Shown: positions 39,145 through 48,814, counted from the stretch's first letter. The stretch is 64,000 bases of DNA from Hyphococcus sp. (GCA_021776335.1 JAJFGB010000006.1:62001-126000), one strand, 5' to 3'. Program-made: numbers and translations. Notes: generated by a model not told the origin, from the sequence alone.

Positions 39145-40797
39145 CTATTTCGGCGCCGCGCCAAGAATCAAAGTACTCAGCCCATCAATGGCAGCCATCG
39201 CCTCGATGCGCGCTTGAGTGTCAGCAATCCAGGACGACATGGCGTTGCGCCCTGCCGGCGACAATGCCGCCAATTCAGTGAGCGCCGCGGCAAGATCGTT
39301 GTTTTCAACCGCATGTTCAGCGCGTGAAATGACAGCCGCCGCGCCGCTTCCCGCCTGCGGGTCGGCGGGCCTGACCGTAATGATGCTTTGCACCTGAGCA
39401 CCGATTGCGCCCCAAAAGCCCTTTGCTTTTTCTTTGCCGACTGCCTTGAGCGCTTCACGCGCTGCCACGCCGAAGCGTTCCTGTAATACAGGCGCCGGCA
39501 CAAGCCCCAGCGCAGCATATTGGCGCAAGATCGGTATCTGCGGCGCTCCAGGCGCGGCCTCTTCAAACCGGTTCAATTCACTTGCGTAGGGCGCGCCGCG
39601 CTCAATCGCACGCTCGAGGGATTTGAGGCTGGCAGCGCTGGCAACGCGGCGCTTAATAGGCGCGATTTCGTTGTTTCGAATCTTCTCAAGGCGTTCGCGC
39701 AATTCGTTGATCTCTGAATTGTCCTCTTCGCCGCGCGCATCGAGCGCCGCCTGAAAATCACTGCGCATAGCCTCGATTTCTTCGCGCTGGCTTACATTGG
39801 TTTCGCGTTCAGTCTCCAACGCCTTGGTGAGCTGTTCCTTTTCGGCAGCAAAGCTTTCTTTAAGCGCTGAAATCTCACTCAGGATTTTGGCGTTTTCCGC
39901 GGCGACCTCAGTCAGCCGGGAAACATCATTCGTCGCCGCTAACCCGTTGTCGGGCCCGCTCGGCGTGGATGTGTCCTCGCTGGGTGCTTCTCGCGCCTGT
40001 GTGATATTTGACTGGTTATCTTGCGCCAAGTCCGCACCGTCCCCGTCAATATCAAATCCCGAGATTTCCGCTGTCGGCGGGGGTGACGGCTCGACGCTAT
40101 TTTCCACCTCCGGCGCATCGATCGTCGATTCAACCAATTGAGCTGCATCTTTGGTCGCCTGCTGAAAGGCCTCCTTATCTTGCGGCTCTATTTTTTCCTG
40201 GCCCAGAGGCGGCAAATATATATCACCACCCGGCGTTTGATCTGCACCCGGAGTAATATCGCCTTTCAGACTCTGCAGAGATGATTGCCCGCTATTTTGA
40301 ATTTTGTCAGAATCGGTGTCGACAACCGCTTCGCTGGCCGGTTCTGCGCCAGCCTCCACATCATTGCTCGCCTCCGTTCCGTCAACGACAGGAGCCGATG
40401 CTTCATTGCCCGCTTGATCGTCAGCAGCCGCGCTTTCGACAGAGACGGCCGCATCCTTATTCCCGTCGCCTTCTTGGGGCAGCGTGGATGACTCTGCGGG
40501 TCGCGGCGGTTCTTTGCTTTGCGCATTGTCCGGCCCCTGCAGCCGCCAAAAAGCAAAGACAGCCAACGAAAAGGCCGCAAAACCCAGAAAAAGGATGACA
40601 CCAGGTGTAAATGGCATTCTTGGCGCTGGTTTAAGATCAACGCCGGCTTCCGCCGCGTTCGAAGTTGTTTCGCTATCCGTAAATGCGCCTTCTTCGGGCC
40701 GCGATGGGCTGTCTTCAACGACTTCCGCCTCCACCTCCGGAATCTCGGTGTCAGCGCCTGAGGCTGGATCGTCTGATTTACCGCTTTCATTTGCCAC
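39145..40797 (-). CDS. Mitofilin/Mic60-like (COG4223-type) membrane protein
   Basis: Acidic N-terminus, single TM (PGVILFLGFAAFSLAVFAFW), coiled coil, C-terminal LKSLERAIERGAPYASELNRFE...FGVAAREAL...GGVRPADPQAG-type region (here TVRPADPQAG). Confidence 0.82.
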   Translation of the reverse strand: MANESGKSDDPASGADTEIPEVEAEVVEDSPSRPEEGAFTDSETTSNAAEAGVDLKPAPRMPFTPGVILFLGFAAFSLAVFAFWRLQGPDNAQSKEPPRPAESSTLPQEGDGNKDAAVSVESAAADDQAGNEASAPVVDGTEASNDVEAGAEPASEAVVDTDSDKIQNSGQSSLQSLKGDITPGADQTPGGDIYLPPLGQEKIEPQDKEAFQQATKDAAQLVESTIDAPEVENSVEPSPPPTAEISGFDIDGDGADLAQDNQSNITQAREAPSEDTSTPSGPDNGLAATNDVSRLTEVAAENAKILSEISALKESFAAEKEQLTKALETERETNVSQREEIEAMRSDFQAALDARGEEDNSEINELRERLEKIRNNEIAPIKRRVASAASLKSLERAIERGAPYASELNRFEEAAPGAPQIPILRQYAALGLVPAPVLQERFGVAAREALKAVGKEKAKGFWGAIGAQVQSIITVRPADPQAGSGAAAVISRAEHAVENNDLAAALTELAALSPAGRNAMSSWIADTQARIEAMAAIDGLSTLILGAAPK

Positions 40798-40874
40798 GGG
40801 CGATGCTCCTCAACGAAAACGCCATATTCAATATAAATAGATAGGGGCCAATGGGCGCGTGCTCAAGCGTGGTT

Positions 40875-41588
40875 TTACTGTGCATGCCGAGTAATCACTG
40901 AAATGATTCCTGAAGCATCACGGCGCGGGGCTATCTCAACTGAATTCCAAATCGACTGCGCAAGCACATCTGCAATCGCTTCGCTCAGGCACACTGCGTG
41001 CGTGGAACGCAAGCAATCTTCAATTCCCGCTTTCCTGATAAGCGCCAGGAACAATTTAGCAGTTCTGGGGGAAAAAAAAGAGACCCACTCCACTGGTGGC
41101 GTTGACACAAGCGCCAATCTTGCTTTTTCCGGCAAGGCGTCAACAGCGCGCGCTTCGTAAAGCACTTCGCGGCGCACCTCTATGCCCTTTAGTTTTAGAC
41201 CGTTGACGAGATCGCCGGCTCTATGCGCGCCGGCGACATGTAAAATTGCGCCGGTAAGCCGGTGTCGTTCTTGTTCAATAAGCGATGCCAGCGATTCGAT
41301 GTCACCTGCCGCGACCGAGACGTCATTAAATCCAGCAGCATTAGCGCTTTCGGCAGTAGCATCGCCAATTGCAAAAACCGGCAAATCGCTCAGATTACCA
41401 GCTGTGGAAAAGGCGCGCGCGCCATTCGCTGACGTAAACGCAAGCGCGCCAATGCCGGCTGTATTTATGGGGGTTTTATTAAACGCTATGCTCATCAGCG
41501 GCGAAATGATCGGCGTTAATCCAGCACTTCTACATCGCTCCGCAAACGGCGTGGCGTCTGGTTCCGGTCTGGTGACAAGCACCCTCAT
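40875..41588 (-). CDS. hemD: Uroporphyrinogen-III synthase
   Basis: MRVLVTRPEPDATPFAERCRSAGLTPIISPLMSI; ALAFTSANGARAF; FSPRTAKLF; downstream of hemC. Confidence 0.92.
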   Translation of the reverse strand: MRVLVTRPEPDATPFAERCRSAGLTPIISPLMSIAFNKTPINTAGIGALAFTSANGARAFSTAGNLSDLPVFAIGDATAESANAAGFNDVSVAAGDIESLASLIEQERHRLTGAILHVAGAHRAGDLVNGLKLKGIEVRREVLYEARAVDALPEKARLALVSTPPVEWVSFFSPRTAKLFLALIRKAGIEDCLRSTHAVCLSEAIADVLAQSIWNSVEIAPRRDASGIISVITRHAQ

Positions 41589-42547
41589 ATACGCGAATAT
41601 CTTTTCATAAAGTCTGCGCCGGCTTGAGTGCGTAACGCACCAGCGGCTTTCCTTCCGCATTCTTCGGCGGCGCTAATATCGTCAGTGTCGAAATTAATGC
41701 GGCGCTCCACTGTGAAGCAGTCAGCGCCGTCCAGCGACAATAGCTCGCCGCGAAACCAGACCTCGTCACCCTCACGGACCGCCAACCCGGCAATGGGCGT
41801 GCGGCATGATCCATCCAGAGCCGCGAGAAAGGCCCGTTCAACAGCAACGCATATTGTTGACGTCGAGCAGGAAATTTTCGCGGCGAGCGCCAAGGCATCT
41901 TCGTCATCAGCGCGCGCCTGAATGCAGAGCGCCCCTTGGCCGACAGCAGGGAGCATTTCCCCCGGCGGCATGATTTTGACGGCTTCAGCAGCGAGACCCA
42001 ATCGCTTCAACCCAGCAAGCGCGAGGAAGGTTGCATCCGCCTCGCCATTTTTGAGTTTTTCGAGCCGCGTGCCGACATTGCCTCTAAGTGTTTGCGGCTG
42101 CAAATCCGGTCGCCGGTTGAGGATTTGGGCTATGCGTCGAACAGATGCGGCCCCGATAATTGCGTTTTCAGGCAGATCCCATGGCTCGGGCGCGACAAAA
42201 CTAAGAAAACAGTCCCGCGGGTCCTCACGCGCTGGAATTGCAGCCGTGACCAGACCGGCGGGCGACTGGGCCGGCATGTCCTTCATTGAATGCACGGCGA
42301 ACCGAGCCGCACCGGAAAGAAGCGCTTCCTCGATTTCCTTGGTGAACAGCCCTTTTCCACCGATTTCAGCAAGCGACCCAGCCAGGTTTTTGTCGCCCGC
42401 AGTGACGAACGTCTCGACCGGAAGCACCAGATCGAGCTCATCTTCACCGGCGCCCAGCGCCTTACCCAACAAAGCCTGGATCTGTCGTGTTTGCGCTTGC
42501 GCCAACGGAGAGCGACGGCTGGCGATGGCGAAAACCTTTGAAGTCAT
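41585..42547 (-). CDS. hemC: Hydroxymethylbilane synthase (porphobilinogen deaminase)
   Basis: FAIASRRSPLAQAQTRQIQALL; GLFTKEIEEALLSGAARFAVHSMKDMP; RGNVGTRLEKL; GSCRTPIAGLA. Confidence 0.97.
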   Translation of the reverse strand: MTSKVFAIASRRSPLAQAQTRQIQALLGKALGAGEDELDLVLPVETFVTAGDKNLAGSLAEIGGKGLFTKEIEEALLSGAARFAVHSMKDMPAQSPAGLVTAAIPAREDPRDCFLSFVAPEPWDLPENAIIGAASVRRIAQILNRRPDLQPQTLRGNVGTRLEKLKNGEADATFLALAGLKRLGLAAEAVKIMPPGEMLPAVGQGALCIQARADDEDALALAAKISCSTSTICVAVERAFLAALDGSCRTPIAGLAVREGDEVWFRGELLSLDGADCFTVERRINFDTDDISAAEECGRKAAGALRTQAGADFMKRYSRI

Positions 42548-42652
42548 ATGCTGTTTTGCCTTCGGAACGATCATTGAAACGAAATATTGAGCGTGAGACC
42601 CTTGCTTTGGATAGGGCTTTTACTGTCCATGCGCCTAGCCAGTCTCAGAGGA

Positions 42653-43771
42653 ATGCGCAAGTTGCCCGCCAATGCCAAAACCCCGCTTCTCGTCCTGGGA
42701 CTTGAAACGAGCTGCGATGACACTGCTGCAGCTGTTGTCCGCCGATCACCGGATGGCGATTGTGCAATTTTGTCCAACGAAGTTTGGACGGAGCATGAAG
42801 ACCATGCAGCCTATGGCGGCATCGTTCCTGAAATCGCCGCGCGCAGTCATGTCGAACGGATTGATGCAACCGTCATCAAGGCGGTTACAAAAGCAGGTGT
42901 TAAATTCGCCGATCTTGATGCTGTTGCGGCCACTGCCGGACCTGGCCTCGTCGGCGGCGTGATGGTCGGTCTGACTACGGCGAAAGCATTGTGCCTTGCG
43001 CATCGATTGCAGCTTCTTCCGGTCAATCATTTGGAAGGTCACGCCCTGTCGGCCGGTATGACCGAGGACGCGGCGTTTCCGTATTTACTGCTGTTGATTT
43101 CTGGCGGCCATACCCAACTTTTGTGGGTCCGGGACGTGGGTGAGTATCAACGCCTCGGTACGACCATCGATGATGCCGTGGGCGAGTCCTTCGATAAAAC
43201 CGCCAAGCTTTTGGGACTGGGTCAACCAGGCGGACCCAGGGTGCAAGTCGCAGCATTGAGCGGCCACAGCGATCGGTTTAACTTCCCCAAACCGTTGGCA
43301 AAAAGAGCAGGCTGCGATTTTTCGTTCTCGGGGTTGAAGACCGCCGTACGGGAGGCTGCGGAGGATCTCACTGGCCCTACCGGTCAGGACATCGCAGATC
43401 TTGCCGCTTCATTTCAGTATGCTGCAGCGCGCCATCTGGTCCAAAGAACCGGCAATGCCATAGACATGACGGGGCCCCGAGAAAAATCGCCGCGACTGGT
43501 CGTCGCCGGCGGTGTCGCCGCCAATACCGTAATTAGAAGCATGCTGCAGGATTTGTGTGATGAGAAATCCTGGCGCTTGATCGTCCCGCCGCCGCAATAT
43601 TGCACTGATAACGGCGCCATGATCGCCTGGGCTGGCGCTCAGCGGCTCGCCATGGGCCTGGCGCCGACACCTGACGAGGCTCTCGCAATCGCACCGCGCG
43701 CCAGATGGCCTCTGGCACCGCCGCCAGATGGCGGCCAGATCGGCGGCGGTCGCAAAGGCCCAAAGGCCTGA
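42653..43771 (+). CDS. tsaD: tRNA N6-threonylcarbamoyladenosine transferase TsaD
   Basis: LVLGLETSCDDTAAAVV; LLPVNHLEGHALSAG (HxxxH); LLLISGGHTQLLWV; VAGGVAANTVIR. Start uncertain (42629 or 42653). Confidence 0.97.
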   Translation: MRKLPANAKTPLLVLGLETSCDDTAAAVVRRSPDGDCAILSNEVWTEHEDHAAYGGIVPEIAARSHVERIDATVIKAVTKAGVKFADLDAVAATAGPGLVGGVMVGLTTAKALCLAHRLQLLPVNHLEGHALSAGMTEDAAFPYLLLLISGGHTQLLWVRDVGEYQRLGTTIDDAVGESFDKTAKLLGLGQPGGPRVQVAALSGHSDRFNFPKPLAKRAGCDFSFSGLKTAVREAAEDLTGPTGQDIADLAASFQYAAARHLVQRTGNAIDMTGPREKSPRLVVAGGVAANTVIRSMLQDLCDEKSWRLIVPPPQYCTDNGAMIAWAGAQRLAMGLAPTPDEALAIAPRARWPLAPPPDGGQIGGGRKGPKA

Positions 43772-43773
43772 AT

Positions 43774-44205
43774 TCAGGATTGCGCAGCTTTTATCTTCAA
43801 GCTTTTGACGACGTCTTTGAGTGAGACATCTGAAAGCCTTGCAAAAAAAGCAGTCTCGGCCTCGCAGGTAATGTCGCGGAACACCGGCGCGAGATTCGCC
43901 GCTACATAACAGTTATTTTCTATCATTGGTTTCGGTGGCGTAATGATAGCGCCCGCATCCACAGCCTTCAGTATATCGAGCAGGGATATCTTTTTCGGCC
44001 TCTTGGCCAGCTGGCTGCCGCCGCCTTTGCCGGACTGGGACTTGGTCAGCCCCGCCCTGTGAAGCTGGGCCAGCAACCGCCGCACAAAAGCGGGGTTTGT
44101 ATTGGCGCTCGCGGCGATCGTCTCAGACGTAACTGCTTTATCACGGCGTGACGCCAGAAGGGCGAGAATATGAACCCCGAGCGCAAACCGGGTCGATGCC
44201 GCCAT
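43774..44205 (-). CDS. Rrf2 family transcriptional regulator
   Basis: RFALGVHILALLASRRDKAVTSETIAASANTNPAFVRRLLAQLHRAGLTKSQSGKGGGSQLAKRPKKISLLDILKAV. Confidence 0.92.
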   Translation of the reverse strand: MAASTRFALGVHILALLASRRDKAVTSETIAASANTNPAFVRRLLAQLHRAGLTKSQSGKGGGSQLAKRPKKISLLDILKAVDAGAIITPPKPMIENNCYVAANLAPVFRDITCEAETAFFARLSDVSLKDVVKSLKIKAAQS

Positions 44206-44352
44206 TTCAGTCTCCGACGCTTAAAGGTAACTGTAATTTATACGGATACGTTTAAGCGTCGGTTAATCTGTCGAAAAATATGGGTCTGCGACCGCGGGCC
44301 TAATCCGTAATACCATCAGATACGAATTTAGCGGGCGTGCCCGGTAACAAAA

Positions 44353-44383
44353 AGCGCGGAAGCTGGGGGGCAGCTTCCGCGCT
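44353..44383 (-). terminator. Strong Rho-independent terminator with C5 loop
   Basis: AGCGCGGAAGCTG-(5 nt)-CAGCTTCCGCGCT 13-bp perfect stem; minus-strand TTTTTGTT tail. Confidence 0.85.
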
Positions 44384-44389
44384 AGATAA

Positions 44390-44453
44390 ATCGCTGCGGC
44401 TAAGGGAGGTGCGTCCTAACAGGGGGGGGGCGTGGGGACGGCGCCGCAGCGAT
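44390..44453 (-). ncRNA. Candidate structured RNA (11-bp stem with large C-rich loop) in the 3' region of a small ORF
   Basis: ATCGCTGCGGC/GCCGCAGCGAT perfect inverted repeat; minus-strand loop contains CCCCACGCCCCCCCCC and ACCTCCC. Confidence 0.45.
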
Positions 44454-44466
44454 CAGGGGTTCTATG

Positions 44467-44583
44467 TTAGGCAATGACGCCGCGGGTGGCGAAATCAGCA
44501 ACTGCATACAGAACGACGCCCAACAGGCCCGCTAGGGCAAAGGTAGCGCCGGCTTGGAAGGCAAAATTACGGAATGTGGTCAT
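44467..44583 (-). CDS. Small single-TM protein (38 aa)
   Basis: MTTFRNFAFQAGATFALAGLLGVVLYAVADFATRGVIA; followed by two strong hairpins including a terminator. Confidence 0.55.
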   Translation of the reverse strand: MTTFRNFAFQAGATFALAGLLGVVLYAVADFATRGVIA

Positions 44584-44884
44584 GGCTATGTCTTTCTTCA
44601 TTCTGATCGGTAGATCGTTTCTTGTTCTTGATGCTTCTGGAGGCTTGTTCCACCCGGTGGCGGGACCATCTCCATCAGCGATGAAGGTGAGATAGGCGCT
44701 CACTGAAGAGTTGTCAATGAACATTGTGCTAAGTATTCATTTTTTTTCGTTATAATTTCTATCCAACCGGGCAGATCGGCTAACTTACTAGGTGTTTATC
44801 TGGGTCTTTGAGAGATATGTCTGCTCACCTCGCGTTTTTGTGACGTGAGACGATATAATATAGCGCCACAATATAGCGTGGGCG

Positions 44885-45529
44885 CTACGCGACAGAGCTT
44901 GTCGGACTGGGCTTGCCGGCTGAAACGCTATGTGCTGCGCGCCAGGCAAAACCATCCAAAACGAGGTCGATGATGCCATTGAGCTCCGCAGCAAGCTCAT
45001 CAAACTCGCCCTCATGGAAGACAGCCGGGCTTGTAAAACGATAACCGGCATCCTGCAGGATTTTCGCGATACCAGACACGTCCTCAATGACGAAGCTGCC
45101 GTCAGTGTTTCCAAGCATCAGAATTTCCGATAATACCCTGCCCTCGGCATTTTCCCACTCAAGTGCTACTTTTGGACGGGCCGTAAGGAGTTCGCTGGAC
45201 AGCTCGTAGGCCTTCGGTTTGTCGTGAAACCGCTCATAAGCGAGTTTAAATTTAAGTATGAAAAACAAACGCAGCTTTTCCGCCGGGCTGCTGACTCTGT
45301 CATCCAAAACTTCGCGGAGGTTTGCGACCTGCTCACGACGGAGTTCCCGCACAAAGCTTTCCGCAATGTCCAGCTTGGACGCAAAATACCGGTAGAGGTT
45401 GCCGGTGGACATATTGCAGTCCTTAGCAATCTCGGACATGGTTGTTTTGCCGTAACCGTAATGCAGAAAGCGCCGACTCGCGGCGTGAAGAATTTGCTTT
45501 GCAGTTTCGTCTAGATTTTCTGTCGGCAT
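44885..45529 (-). CDS. TetR/AcrR family transcriptional regulator
   Basis: ETAKQILHAASRRFLHYGYGKTTMSEIAKDCNMSTGNLYRYFASKLDIAESF. Confidence 0.95.
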   Translation of the reverse strand: MPTENLDETAKQILHAASRRFLHYGYGKTTMSEIAKDCNMSTGNLYRYFASKLDIAESFVRELRREQVANLREVLDDRVSSPAEKLRLFFILKFKLAYERFHDKPKAYELSSELLTARPKVALEWENAEGRVLSEILMLGNTDGSFVIEDVSGIAKILQDAGYRFTSPAVFHEGEFDELAAELNGIIDLVLDGFAWRAAHSVSAGKPSPTSSVA

Positions 45530-45595
45530 GTCAGCCTGGCGGTTTACTGGTAATTAATATACAAATCGTTCATTCGTCAACCGGTAAATTATTCC

Positions 45596-46606
45596 ATGCA
45601 TAGCGTCGAGCCTTTTTCATCCGTTGCAGTTATCGGCGGCGGCGCCTGGGGTACTGCGCTCGCCAATCTATGTGCAACCAACGGCATTGCAACGACGCTT
45701 TGGGCGCGAGAGGCGGCCGTTGCAGAGGCCATTAACAAAACCCATGAAAATAGTGAGTTTCTCACGGGCGTGCCTTTGGCGCCGGCGCTGAAGGCGACAA
45801 ATGATCTCGGTATGGCTGCATCCAGCGATGCCATACTCTTTGTCGTCCCGGCGCAATTTGCGAGACCGGTCTTTGGCCAGCTAAAAGGTCTCGCCCGCCC
45901 AAAGATTCCAGTTGCGCTTTGCTCAAAAGGCATTGAACGCGACACAGGCCTTTTGATGACCCAAGCCATTGAAGAGGTATGGCCGGAGGCAGCCCCTGCG
46001 GTGTTGTCAGGCCCAAGCTTTGCCCGGGACGTTGCGAAAGGTATGCCCACCGCGGTTACACTTGCTTGCGCCGATCAGACCCTTGGCGAGCGTTGGATTT
46101 CCACTATTGGCGCACCCCATTTCCGGCCCTACCTGAGCCATGACCTCATCGGCGCTGAACTCGGCGGCGCCGTCAAGAATGTATTGGCAATCGCTGCCGG
46201 TACGGTCGAGGGCAAAGGCCTCGGCGAGAGCGCGCGAGCCGCTTTGATCGCACGCGGGTTCGCTGAGTTTCAAAGACTCGGGGTAGCACTCGGCGCCCAG
46301 GCTCAAACCATGGTCGGACTATCGGGCCTTGGCGACCTCATCCTGACCGCGAGTTCACCACAGTCACGGAACATGTCTCTGGGGCTCGAGCTTGGAAAAG
46401 GCCGCGCGCTGGAGGAAATTCTGGCGGAGCGTAACAGTGTAAGCGAAGGTGTTGCGAGCGCCGCTGCGGTAACCAATCTCGCAGCCAAAGCCGGTGTTGA
46501 AATGCCTATCTGCGCGGCGGTTTCGGCACTGGTTGGTGGGGCTGAAACCATCGACAAAATTATCGCTGATCTACTCGCGCGCCCATTCAAATCGGAAGCA
46601 AAATAA
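45596..46606 (+). CDS. gpsA: Glycerol-3-phosphate dehydrogenase [NAD(P)+]
   Basis: VAVIGGGAWGTALANLC; SGPSFARDVAKGMPTAVTLA; GAVKNVLAIAAGTVEGKGLGESARAALIARGFAE; GLSGLGDLILTASSPQSRNMSLG. Confidence 0.97.
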   Translation: MHSVEPFSSVAVIGGGAWGTALANLCATNGIATTLWAREAAVAEAINKTHENSEFLTGVPLAPALKATNDLGMAASSDAILFVVPAQFARPVFGQLKGLARPKIPVALCSKGIERDTGLLMTQAIEEVWPEAAPAVLSGPSFARDVAKGMPTAVTLACADQTLGERWISTIGAPHFRPYLSHDLIGAELGGAVKNVLAIAAGTVEGKGLGESARAALIARGFAEFQRLGVALGAQAQTMVGLSGLGDLILTASSPQSRNMSLGLELGKGRALEEILAERNSVSEGVASAAAVTNLAAKAGVEMPICAAVSALVGGAETIDKIIADLLARPFKSEAK

Positions 46607-46899
46607 TGCCGGAATTTGTTCTTCTTTGCCGTGACAAAAAAGACAGCCTTGAGCTGCGCATGGCAACGCGTGAAACGCATCTCGATTATGTCGCCAAGGC
46701 GGAAAACCCGGTCCTTTTGGCGGGTCCGATTCTCGATAGCGATGACAAGCCGGAAGGCAGCCTGTTAATCATATCGGCCGCAGACAAGGACGACGCAAAG
46801 CGCTTTGCTGACAACGACCCTTATGCTTTGGCAGGTCTGTTTGCACATGTAGAAATCTTGCCATACCGCATCGTCAGAGGCAAAATAGCTAAAGAATAA
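46606..46899 (+). CDS. YciI family protein
   Basis: LLCRDKKDSLELRMATRETHLDYVAKA...LLAGPILDSDDKPEGSLLIISAADKDDAKRFADNDPYALAGLF; 1-nt overlap with gpsA. Confidence 0.9.
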   Translation: MPEFVLLCRDKKDSLELRMATRETHLDYVAKAENPVLLAGPILDSDDKPEGSLLIISAADKDDAKRFADNDPYALAGLFAHVEILPYRIVRGKIAKE

Positions 46900-46906
46900 C
46901 AGCCGC

Positions 46907-47294
46907 TTAACGGCGTCGCTTATAGGCGCGGCAGCTCGCTTCATAGGGTTTTGCCGAAAGCCGCGCATTCCACCCGGCTGTCCAGGCATCACCGCCGCTA
47001 ACCCCGCCGCGTGCGCGGCATTGTTCAAAACCAGTTCGATATTCCGGAGAAAGAACCTGCGCCCTGCCGGCAAGCTGGAAGGCTTCATCATAGCATTGGC
47101 AGACCAAATCCTGGCCCGAAACCGCAGTAAGGGTGGGCGCGCCGCCGGACGAAACGGTTGTCGTCGTCGATCCTGTTGTTGAAGAACCGTCGCCATTGCC
47201 AAATCTAGTATTGGCGGCCGCGTAAACGGCTACCGACAAGACAACAAGCGCCAGAATGCCCCCGAACATTGCTTCAATATTAAAACTACGCATG
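46907..47294 (-). CDS. Hypothetical membrane-anchored protein with four Cys in its exported part
   Basis: MRSFNIEAMFGGILALVVLSVAVYAAA + Thr/Ser linker + DLVCQCYDEAFQLAG...GFEQCRARGG...YEASCRAYKRRR. Confidence 0.6.
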
Positions 47295-47451
47295 ACGACC
47301 CCTCGCAGCGTTCGCGCCGGAGATACGCCCGGCATAATACGGTAAGCATAGCCCGAAGCTGCGGGTTAAAAAAGGGTTAATATCGTGGAAACGGCGCTGT
47401 GTGCGGCACTTGACGGCACAGCGAAGGGCTGGCGATCTTCCCATCTGAAAG

Positions 47452-48198
47452 GTGAAAATGGCCGTAGAAGCGATAAAAACCTGCCTGGTTGTCGGCGCCG
47501 GGGACGGCCTTGGCGGCGCCCTCGCGAGAGCATTTGCCGCCGAAGGGCTTAGCGTCTGCATCACGCGACGGCCGCGCCATATGGAACAATTGGAGGCGCT
47601 CGCGACCACTATCCGAAACGCCGGCCATCAAGCACAGGCCTTTGGGCTCGATGCGCGGAACGAAACGGAAATAATTGCCCTCGTGGACCGGATCGAACGG
47701 GAAATAGGCGCGCTCGAAATTGTGGTTTTCAACATCGGCGCGAATGTCTGGTTTCCCATTACGGAAACCACCGCTCGTGTTTATTCCAAGATTTGGGAGA
47801 TGGCAGCGCTCGCAGGGTTTCTTGCCGGCCGTGAAGCGGCAAGAGTGATGGCGCCGCGCGGGCGCGGGACAATTTTGTTCACCGGCGCCAGCGCGAGCCT
47901 GCGCGGGCGAGCACATTTTTCGGCCTTCGCCAGCGCCAAACATTCACTACGCGCACTCGCGCAATCCATGGCGCGGGAACTTGGCCCCAAAGGCGTTCAT
48001 GTCGCTCACGTGATTATCGATGGTGTGATCGAGGGCGCTTTCGCGCGCGAGAACATACACGATATCGATGCGCGTCTTGGCGGTGATGAAATTCTCAAGC
48101 CCGATGAAATCGCACGGAATTATGTCTGGCTTTGGAAACAGGGCCGGTCGGCATGGACTCACGAATTAGATTTAAGGCCGTGGACGGAAGAATGGTGA
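47452..48198 (+). CDS. SDR family oxidoreductase
   Basis: CLVVGAGDGLGGALARAFAAEGLSVCITRR; NIGANVWFPI; FTGASASLRGRAHFSAFASAKHSLRALAQS. Confidence 0.9.
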   Translation: MKMAVEAIKTCLVVGAGDGLGGALARAFAAEGLSVCITRRPRHMEQLEALATTIRNAGHQAQAFGLDARNETEIIALVDRIEREIGALEIVVFNIGANVWFPITETTARVYSKIWEMAALAGFLAGREAARVMAPRGRGTILFTGASASLRGRAHFSAFASAKHSLRALAQSMARELGPKGVHVAHVIIDGVIEGAFARENIHDIDARLGGDEILKPDEIARNYVWLWKQGRSAWTHELDLRPWTEEW

Positions 48199-48202
48199 AT
48201 TG

Positions 48203-48814
48203 ATGACCAAAACTGTGGACTTTATTTTCGACTTCGCCAGCCCAAATTGCTACCTCGCTTACAGGGCGCTCGGATCTTATCCCGAATTATCGAGAGCTGA
48301 AATCAAACTTATCCCATGTCTCCTCGGCGGTGTATTCAAAGCAACCGGAAACCAGCCGCCCATGGCGGCATTTGCCGGCGTCAAAGGCAAGCTTGAATAT
48401 GAAATGCTTGAGATACGGCGTTTCTGCACCACGCATAAGCTCGACAAGTTTGCCTTCAATCCGCATTTTCCGATCAACACACTCTTGCTGATGCGCGGGT
48501 TAATCGCCGCGGAAATCGAAAATTGCGAAGCGCCCTATATCGAAGCTGTCCTCGCAGGCATGTGGGAAACCGGCAAAAACATGAACAACCCGGAAGTCAT
48601 TTCTGGCGTTCTCGCTGATGCCGGGCTCGATACGCAAACCCTTCTCACCAAATCCCAGGATCCAGCGGTGAAACAAAAGCTTATCGACAACACGAATGCG
48701 GCGGTGACGCGCGGCGTATTCGGATTACCGGTCTTTTTGGTCGGCGATGAGATGTTTTTCGGCAAGGAACGCCTGACACAGGTAGAAGCCGCGATCGGCA
48801 TTGATCCTACTTAG
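48203..48814 (+). CDS. 2-hydroxychromene-2-carboxylate isomerase / DsbA-family (GST kappa-like) protein
   Basis: DFIFDFASPNCYLAYRAL; GVFGLPVFLVGDEMFFGKERLTQVE. Confidence 0.9.
   Translation: MTKTVDFIFDFASPNCYLAYRALGSYPELSRAEIKLIPCLLGGVFKATGNQPPMAAFAGVKGKLEYEMLEIRRFCTTHKLDKFAFNPHFPINTLLLMRGLIAAEIENCEAPYIEAVLAGMWETGKNMNNPEVISGVLADAGLDTQTLLTKSQDPAVKQKLIDNTNAAVTRGVFGLPVFLVGDEMFFGKERLTQVEAAIGIDPT

Noticed and set aside
37612-42547. HemY/mitofilin/hemD/hemC block as unusual
   Set aside because: This gene order is typical for alphaproteobacteria.
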